12,241 bases of DNA from an uncultured Planctomycetaceae bacterium (GTDB taxonomy: Bacteria > Planctomycetota > Planctomycetia > Planctomycetales > Planctomycetaceae), in NCBI GenBank assembly GCA_903921605.1, contig CAIXQV010000080.1:1-12241 (forward strand), read 5' to 3'. Positions within the stretch are counted from its first letter, which is position 1, and each line of letters begins with the position of its first letter. The position numbers and the translations under genes were made by a program. This document shows, one piece after another, positions 7,927 through 12,241 of this stretch. The notes beneath the pieces were generated by a model. It did no database searches. It was not told the DNA's origin and saw nothing but the letters and a program-made list of their open reading frames with translations.

Positions 7927-9302
7927 TGTTAACTTACATACGAAGGCACTCAGTAGTCTTTGCATTGTTCAGTGTGATCACGATCGGAGCCATCTATGCT
8001 GTTCTGACTTTAGATCAGGTAAGAGTGGGCGAGGGAATTCGTCGCCCACTCAAGGAGTTGAAAGACGGCGTATTCTTCATTAGTCCCGAAGACTATGCGG
8101 GCACCGTTGGACATCTCACCCGAAAGAAAGTTGTTTTTCTGCCAGCTCCGCAACAGAAACTCTCCCTGTCGAAACCTGCTGTGGCTGCAGCAGACTACCT
8201 CGGGCCGGAAAGCTGTCGCGAGTGTCACGCCGCTTATGTCGAGACTTCAGCAGCGACAGCTCATTACAGGACATGCCGCCTCCCCAGCGAAACATCTCTT
8301 CCGGATGATTTTGGTGAAGGTCGCAATATCCTTCGTACAGCAACCCCTGACATGCTGTTTGAGATGTCTCGGTCCGGCGACAAGTACTATCAGTCAGTGG
8401 TGGTGCTGCGTCGAGGCGTGGAGTTCGAACACAAGGAAGAAATCGGCATAGTGACAGGATCTGCAAAGTATGGGCAGACGTTTCTCTACTGGAAAGATCA
8501 GTGTCTGTATGAGCTTCCCGTGAGTCACTTTACGGAGCTTGGCGAATGGGTCAACAGCCCAGGTTATGTTGATGGTGTTGCAAACTTTGCCAGACCCATA
8601 TTCGCACGCTGCCTTGAATGCCATAGTACATGGATCGAACAATCCGGTGTCCCATTGAATCGCTTCAAGGAACAGCCATCGATACTCGGAATTACGTGCG
8701 AAAAGTGCCACGGTCCGGGTCGAGAACATGTTGAATATCACCGGCGTGAGCCTGACGATCGAACAGCCCGACATATTGTGAATCCTGGAAATCTGTCTCG
8801 GGAACGATCGATCGATATGTGTTCATTGTGTCACTCGGGTGCGGGTGAGCCATTGCAGGATCCTTTCAGCTTTCGGCCGGGCGACCAGCTGGCAGATTTC
8901 GTGAAGATACCCCCCGACTCAGAGTCTGGTCCGGGAGGAGTTCATTCAGCCAATCAGCAGGCTCGAATGGCACTGAGCAAGTGTTTTCAGCAGAGCACCG
9001 ATATGCAATGCACAACGTGTCATGATCCACATCATCAGGAGCGTGGAAATGCGAAGCTCTTCATTGAACGCTGCTTTAAATGCCACGAATCCAGTGACTG
9101 CAGAATTGTGAAGGAAATGGGGGTTGCAGCTGAGGGACGATGTATCGATTGCCACATGCCAAGCCGGGCGGATTCGCAAATGCCGATGCAGAAGGAAAAG
9201 GAAACGTTCCGCCCCATGCTGCGAGATCACCTGATCGACATCTGGGATGATAAAACAGCTGAGGTGCTGAAGGAGATAGCGTCTGATGCGAGCAAGCCAT
9301 AG
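7926..9302 (+). CDS. Seven-heme c-type cytochrome, membrane-anchored (cytochrome c554-like)
   Basis: 458 residues from ATG 7926, which overlaps the preceding TGA by one base; GGAG at 7912-7915 is a Shine-Dalgarno 10 nt upstream. A single hydrophobic segment (about 9-28, SVVFALFSVITIGAIYAVLT) should act as signal anchor and place the heme domain in the periplasm. Seven CxxCH heme c sites are seen: CRECH 97, CLECH 229, CEKCH 258, CSLCH 299, CTTCH 362, CFKCH 383 and CIDCH 406. The context motifs GSAKYGQTFLYW, LPVSHF..LGEWVNSPGY, CEKCHGPGREHV, IVNPGNLS, FRPGDQL, CTTCHDPHH and CIDCHMP are those of the c554-type multiheme proteins that in Planctomycetes and Acidobacteria are often fused to TPRs. 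Here the TPR part is absent from this chain and supplied by the two neighbours. The expected role is electron transfer; no substrate-specific motif can be named. It needs cytochrome c maturation, which is not encoded in the window. Confidence 0.92.
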   Translation: MLTYIRRHSVVFALFSVITIGAIYAVLTLDQVRVGEGIRRPLKELKDGVFFISPEDYAGTVGHLTRKKVVFLPAPQQKLSLSKPAVAAADYLGPESCRECHAAYVETSAATAHYRTCRLPSETSLPDDFGEGRNILRTATPDMLFEMSRSGDKYYQSVVVLRRGVEFEHKEEIGIVTGSAKYGQTFLYWKDQCLYELPVSHFTELGEWVNSPGYVDGVANFARPIFARCLECHSTWIEQSGVPLNRFKEQPSILGITCEKCHGPGREHVEYHRREPDDRTARHIVNPGNLSRERSIDMCSLCHSGAGEPLQDPFSFRPGDQLADFVKIPPDSESGPGGVHSANQQARMALSKCFQQSTDMQCTTCHDPHHQERGNAKLFIERCFKCHESSDCRIVKEMGVAAEGRCIDCHMPSRADSQMPMQKEKETFRPMLRDHLIDIWDDKTAEVLKEIASDASKP

Positions 9303-9388
9303 CAGAACGTCAGAATTCGTTCTGGACCCGATGCAGCCGAATACGACTCTGCAAAATCGCGGGAACGCAGATCTCTGCTGGGCTGCAT
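9303..9388. other. Inverted repeats in the convergent gap
   Basis: Between the operon and the minus-strand genes there are two hairpin-capable elements. CAGAACG (9303-9309) pairs with CGTTCTG (9318-9324) across an 8-nt loop, right after the cytochrome stop. ATGCAGCC (9331-9338) pairs with GGCTGCAT (9381-9388), with a small inner stem GCAG/CTGC (9367-9370 with 9375-9378). Neither is followed by a T-run in either direction, so a Rho-independent terminator is not proven, but the position between converging genes suits transcription termination. Confidence 0.35.
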
Positions 9389-9396
9389 GCATGAAG

Positions 9397-10698
9397 TCAA
9401 TGTGTCTCCGGGGCAGGTTGATTGACCTTGGGATCTGTGGCCTCAAACACTTCGTATTCCGGATGCGTTTCTCTCCACTTTGTCCAGAACTCTGCGGGTG
9501 ACGTTTTTCTCCACATGGCCAGAGCTTTGCCGACATGTGAATAAAACGTGTAATTCTGATCAATCACAGATTGTGGCGTTTCGTTGACGTTGTTGATCAG
9601 CCAGTCTGCAGCCTTCAGGACTTGTTCGCGGGGCGGGCGAAGTTCCTGCGGCGCGATGGACAGCCATTCCAGATGATGGCCCGTCGCGATGACTCGCTTG
9701 TAGCCCTTCTCCTTCGGGTCGCCCTTGGCTTCCGCCTCAGCACCGTCTGTCCAGTTTGCTGGCCACGAACCATCCGGACTCTGTGAGGCAATGATCATGT
9801 CTCGACAGGTCTTCAGATAGTCCATAATCTGACTTTGTGTTTCAGCCGTGATCAGATCTCCGCCGTATTGTTCGTTCAGGCGAAGCAGAAGCATCAGCGA
9901 GTACACTCGATGTGTCCCCAGACAAACGCCATCGCGTTTATGGTTCCGCATCAATCGCTCGGCGACCATATCAAACGTGATTCGTCGCCCCTCACCGTTG
10001 TGCCAGACGTTGGATTTCTGAGGGGCCAGCCAGAGCGTAAACGCCAGGGCCGACCATTCGGTTTCGCGTTCATCCAGACGGAAATCGCGCAGGGCCTCTG
10101 ACAGCACGTCACGCACGTGGAGAGCTCTTGCGGTTGTGAAAACTGGCGCGTCAAGAAGTAAGCCTGCTTCGGTCAGGGCCGCCAGTGTATGGTCATGATG
10201 AACGGAGCCGGAAGGTTCTTTGCCCCAGCGAACATGAACGCCATCCGGGGTGAGTTCCATCAGCGGGGGATTATTCTTGCCCCACGAGTCCATGTACTTT
10301 GCGGTGTCCGTCAGGAAGTCACTCATCTGAGGCCCGGAGATCGCGTCGGGATTTTTGAACTCGATCGATGATCCCCATGTTCGTAACGCGTGCTCAACCA
10401 GATTGGGACGCAGATGACTGCGACTGAAACGAGGCACGATCTTTTTCAGGACCCCTGCCAGTTCCTCATCCGACACGACTTCTGCATCGTCGTAAAACGG
10501 AGTTACAGTGGCCAGTTGGGAGTCGCGAAGGTTTACATCCAAGGCGAATGCTCGATGAGTCACCTTGGCGATGACTTCCTGCTGACGAACTCCGGGAATG
10601 CAGAACCACGACGCGGCGAACGCACTGCCAAAGGCCAATTGGACGGTCAGCCACGTACGCAGTGAGACTTTTCGGCGTGAGTTTCGAACGATATTCAT
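9397..10698 (-). CDS. Membrane-anchored protein with possible alpha/alpha-toroid (terpenoid cyclase-like) repeat
   Basis: 433 residues; I do not recognise a named family. The N-terminus is basic followed by one hydrophobic segment (about 16-32, WLTVQLAFGSAFAASWF), giving a predicted anchor or signal peptide. The middle and C-terminal parts are helical. Residues 299-312 (RDMIIASQSPDGSW) followed by PANW resemble the 'Q..DGSW' repeat of squalene/prenyl cyclase-like alpha/alpha toroids, and TGHHLEWLSIAP (339-350) with VLKAADWLIN (360-369) would form the next helix pair. The earlier HHDHTLAALTEAGLLLDAPV (167-186) could be another. The full catalytic motif set of such enzymes is not visible, so no reaction is proposed. 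The ATG at 10698 is preceded by AGGAT about 7 nt upstream. It lies 97 nt downstream of the polytopic membrane protein on the same strand and could be cotranscribed with it. Confidence 0.72.
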   Translation of the reverse strand: MNIVRNSRRKVSLRTWLTVQLAFGSAFAASWFCIPGVRQQEVIAKVTHRAFALDVNLRDSQLATVTPFYDDAEVVSDEELAGVLKKIVPRFSRSHLRPNLVEHALRTWGSSIEFKNPDAISGPQMSDFLTDTAKYMDSWGKNNPPLMELTPDGVHVRWGKEPSGSVHHDHTLAALTEAGLLLDAPVFTTARALHVRDVLSEALRDFRLDERETEWSALAFTLWLAPQKSNVWHNGEGRRITFDMVAERLMRNHKRDGVCLGTHRVYSLMLLLRLNEQYGGDLITAETQSQIMDYLKTCRDMIIASQSPDGSWPANWTDGAEAEAKGDPKEKGYKRVIATGHHLEWLSIAPQELRPPREQVLKAADWLINNVNETPQSVIDQNYTFYSHVGKALAMWRKTSPAEFWTKWRETHPEYEVFEATDPKVNQPAPETH

Positions 10699-10795
10699 TT
10701 CAGATCCTGCACAGTCTTTCGAGTTCCATGACCAGGGTGATCGGCAGTCGCGATGAAGACAGCAGCGACTTTGGGTAGACAGATCGTGTGAATGG

Positions 10796-12241
10796 TCAGA
10801 TCGGGTTGTTTCTCACGAAAACGGCGCCCTGTCGGTCTTCGTATTGAGCCTTCCATTCCGTGCTTTCCTTGAACCGTTTCATCAGAGCTGGCTGACGATC
10901 CTTGTCGATCACGGCAAGATTGATACCGTATTCGTTCATCAGTCCGTCCCAGTCGGAAGGGCCGTTGGCGATGCGGAGATAGTCGTTCCAGACTTGTTCC
11001 GGAGTCACATGCACATGCAGATTCACCATTGGCTCCAGTGACTTTGGACCTCGGTTCATGACGTATCCGGCCCACTCTGCCGGTACAAACGCAATGCCTC
11101 GTGGAATTTTTTCCATGGAGTCCAGGAATGCGACAGTGGCCAGCGGCGTTTCAGCGGAGACCTGTCGATTGGCATCAGGAACGCGACCGTGGACCAATTG
11201 AATCCCGAACGGAGTCAGAGCAAACAGTATCCAGAGAACACCGCCATTGACCAGGGTCATCAGGCCGGTTCCCTTGCCTGGCTGAGGATTCCGCAGCCAC
11301 TTTGTTGTTTGTCTCATTCCCGCAATCAAATGAGTTCCGGTGATGATTCCGGCCAGAGGAGCCCACCAGTTCAGCATTCGAGCCGACCAGGCAGCCAGCA
11401 GCCCTGTAACGACAAAAGCCAGCATCTCCCCGCAGTGCATTCGTCGAGGACTCAGCTTGATCGCGAAGAATGCCAGCAACGCGGCTGCCGCTGCGGATTG
11501 TCCCTGAGACGTACGCAGAGTCAGCGCGTCCCATTCGAACATGGATTCGATATTCGGATTGCCGGCGACATTCATGACTTCAGGATAGACGCCGATCCCT
11601 GCTGGGTTCAGCAGAACGGCGGATGCACAGAGTTGAGTCAGGAGAATCGTGCGGTGAAGTTCTCGTTCCATCAGAGCGATTCGCAATGATTTCGAGATCG
11701 CAAGCACATCGCCAAAGCGACCAATCCCCGCAAATCCCATCAGCAGAAGACCCATGGAAAACGAGCCATGAATATTGGCCCACAGAGCAAACAGGATCGG
11801 CAGACCAACCCATGAGGCTCGGGTGTGTTTATCGCGTCCCAGCATCCAGGCAACGATTACACAGTAGAAGACAACTCCAGCGAGCTGTGGTCGGATCACC
11901 AGCAGTTGATCGAGGTTGACCTTAAAGAAGATCCCAGCTGCCAGAATTCCGGCCAGCGTTGACTTGCTCATTTTGACTGTTCGCCATGAGACCAATGCCA
12001 GGCTCAACGCAATCATGAGAGCATAGACAAACTGAAGAGAGGTCAATCCGAAACGTGCATTCAGGGTGGCCAATCCCACCTGAGCCAGCCAGGGAATATT
12101 GACCATGGAAACGCCACGGCAAAGCCGCATGAGAGGTTCCGTGGACGAGACGACTCCGGTTCTCAGAATCTGATCGCCGTAGTTCAGGTGATCCCAGAGA
12201 TCGGTATGCCACAGAGGTCGACTGGCCATCATAATGAAGAC
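10796..12241 (-). CDS. Polytopic membrane protein, GT-C glycosyltransferase-like, N-terminus cut by the window edge
   Basis: The frame stays open to the last base (codons for V-F-I precede the tandem ATG at 12232), and the visible N-terminus starts just before an Asp-rich loop, so the first membrane helix and true start probably lie outside the window. About 480 residues are visible. HTDLWDHLNYGDQILRTG (9-26) resembles the first external loop of GT-C enzymes, where an Asp after the first helix is catalytic. Hydrophobic segments follow at about 63-82, 92-104, 115-131, 141-170, 196-212, 247-260, 270-305 and 325-347. The C-terminal soluble part (about 360-475) contains WAGYVMNRGP, VNLHVHVTPEQVWNDYLRI, WDGLMNEYGINLAVIDKD and a final W..QYEDRQGAVFVRN, a pattern I associate with uncharacterised planctomycete membrane proteins related to dolichyl-phosphate-mannose-type transferases. 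A role in transferring a lipid-linked sugar in the envelope is inferred, not shown. Confidence 0.75.
   Translation of the reverse strand, partial: VFIMMASRPLWHTDLWDHLNYGDQILRTGVVSSTEPLMRLCRGVSMVNIPWLAQVGLATLNARFGLTSLQFVYALMIALSLALVSWRTVKMSKSTLAGILAAGIFFKVNLDQLLVIRPQLAGVVFYCVIVAWMLGRDKHTRASWVGLPILFALWANIHGSFSMGLLLMGFAGIGRFGDVLAISKSLRIALMERELHRTILLTQLCASAVLLNPAGIGVYPEVMNVAGNPNIESMFEWDALTLRTSQGQSAAAAALLAFFAIKLSPRRMHCGEMLAFVVTGLLAAWSARMLNWWAPLAGIITGTHLIAGMRQTTKWLRNPQPGKGTGLMTLVNGGVLWILFALTPFGIQLVHGRVPDANRQVSAETPLATVAFLDSMEKIPRGIAFVPAEWAGYVMNRGPKSLEPMVNLHVHVTPEQVWNDYLRIANGPSDWDGLMNEYGINLAVIDKDRQPALMKRFKESTEWKAQYEDRQGAVFVRNNPI

Noticed and set aside
10695..11075. Minus-strand frame whose end crosses the gap between the two minus-strand genes
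   Set aside because: Most of it is inside the GT-C-like gene in another frame, and the portion in the gap shows no start with a Shine-Dalgarno and no known motif.

Overview
The window looks like part of a planctomycete chromosome. The main clue is a gene with a type IV pilin-like N-terminus (motif FTLIELLVV) and a C-terminal H-X9-DG motif, the DUF1559 family that is strongly expanded in Planctomycetes. It sits directly behind the end of a small secreted beta-sandwich-type protein, a common pairing in that phylum. Paralogous FG-GAP/ASPIC-UnbV (CRTAC1-type) proteins and a multiheme cytochrome of the kind usually linked to TPR domains fit the same assignment. No species can be named from the sequence alone. 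I see no tRNA, rRNA, CRISPR array, insertion sequence or phage gene.

Layout. Positions 1-1410 (+) hold the 3' end of a small exported protein and a complete DUF1559 pseudopilin-like gene, closed by a good hairpin-plus-T terminator (1461-1497). Positions 1665-9302 (+) hold five tightly spaced genes that read as one operon: two CRTAC1-type predicted lipoproteins (8-nt overlap), two membrane-anchored TPR proteins (the first starts 1 nt after the second CRTAC1 stop, the two are 77 nt apart), and a membrane-anchored cytochrome c with seven CxxCH motifs (its ATG shares one base with the preceding stop). Positions 9397-12241 are on the minus strand, convergent with the operon: a membrane-anchored protein with a possible alpha/alpha-toroid repeat, and upstream of it a polytopic GT-C-like membrane protein cut by the window edge.

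How the genes may work together. All five operon products carry an N-terminal export or anchoring segment, so they probably act outside the cytoplasmic membrane. In many Planctomycetes and Acidobacteria, multiheme c554-type cytochrome modules and TPR repeats occur in a single polypeptide. Here TPR and heme modules are separate genes, with the TPR gene and the CRTAC1 gene each present as a pair of paralogs. The simplest inference is a cell-envelope assembly in which propeller proteins and TPR scaffolds organise a multiheme electron carrier. The substrate and redox partner cannot be read from the sequence. The minus-strand pair is probably unrelated and may belong to envelope glycan or glycoconjugate metabolism.
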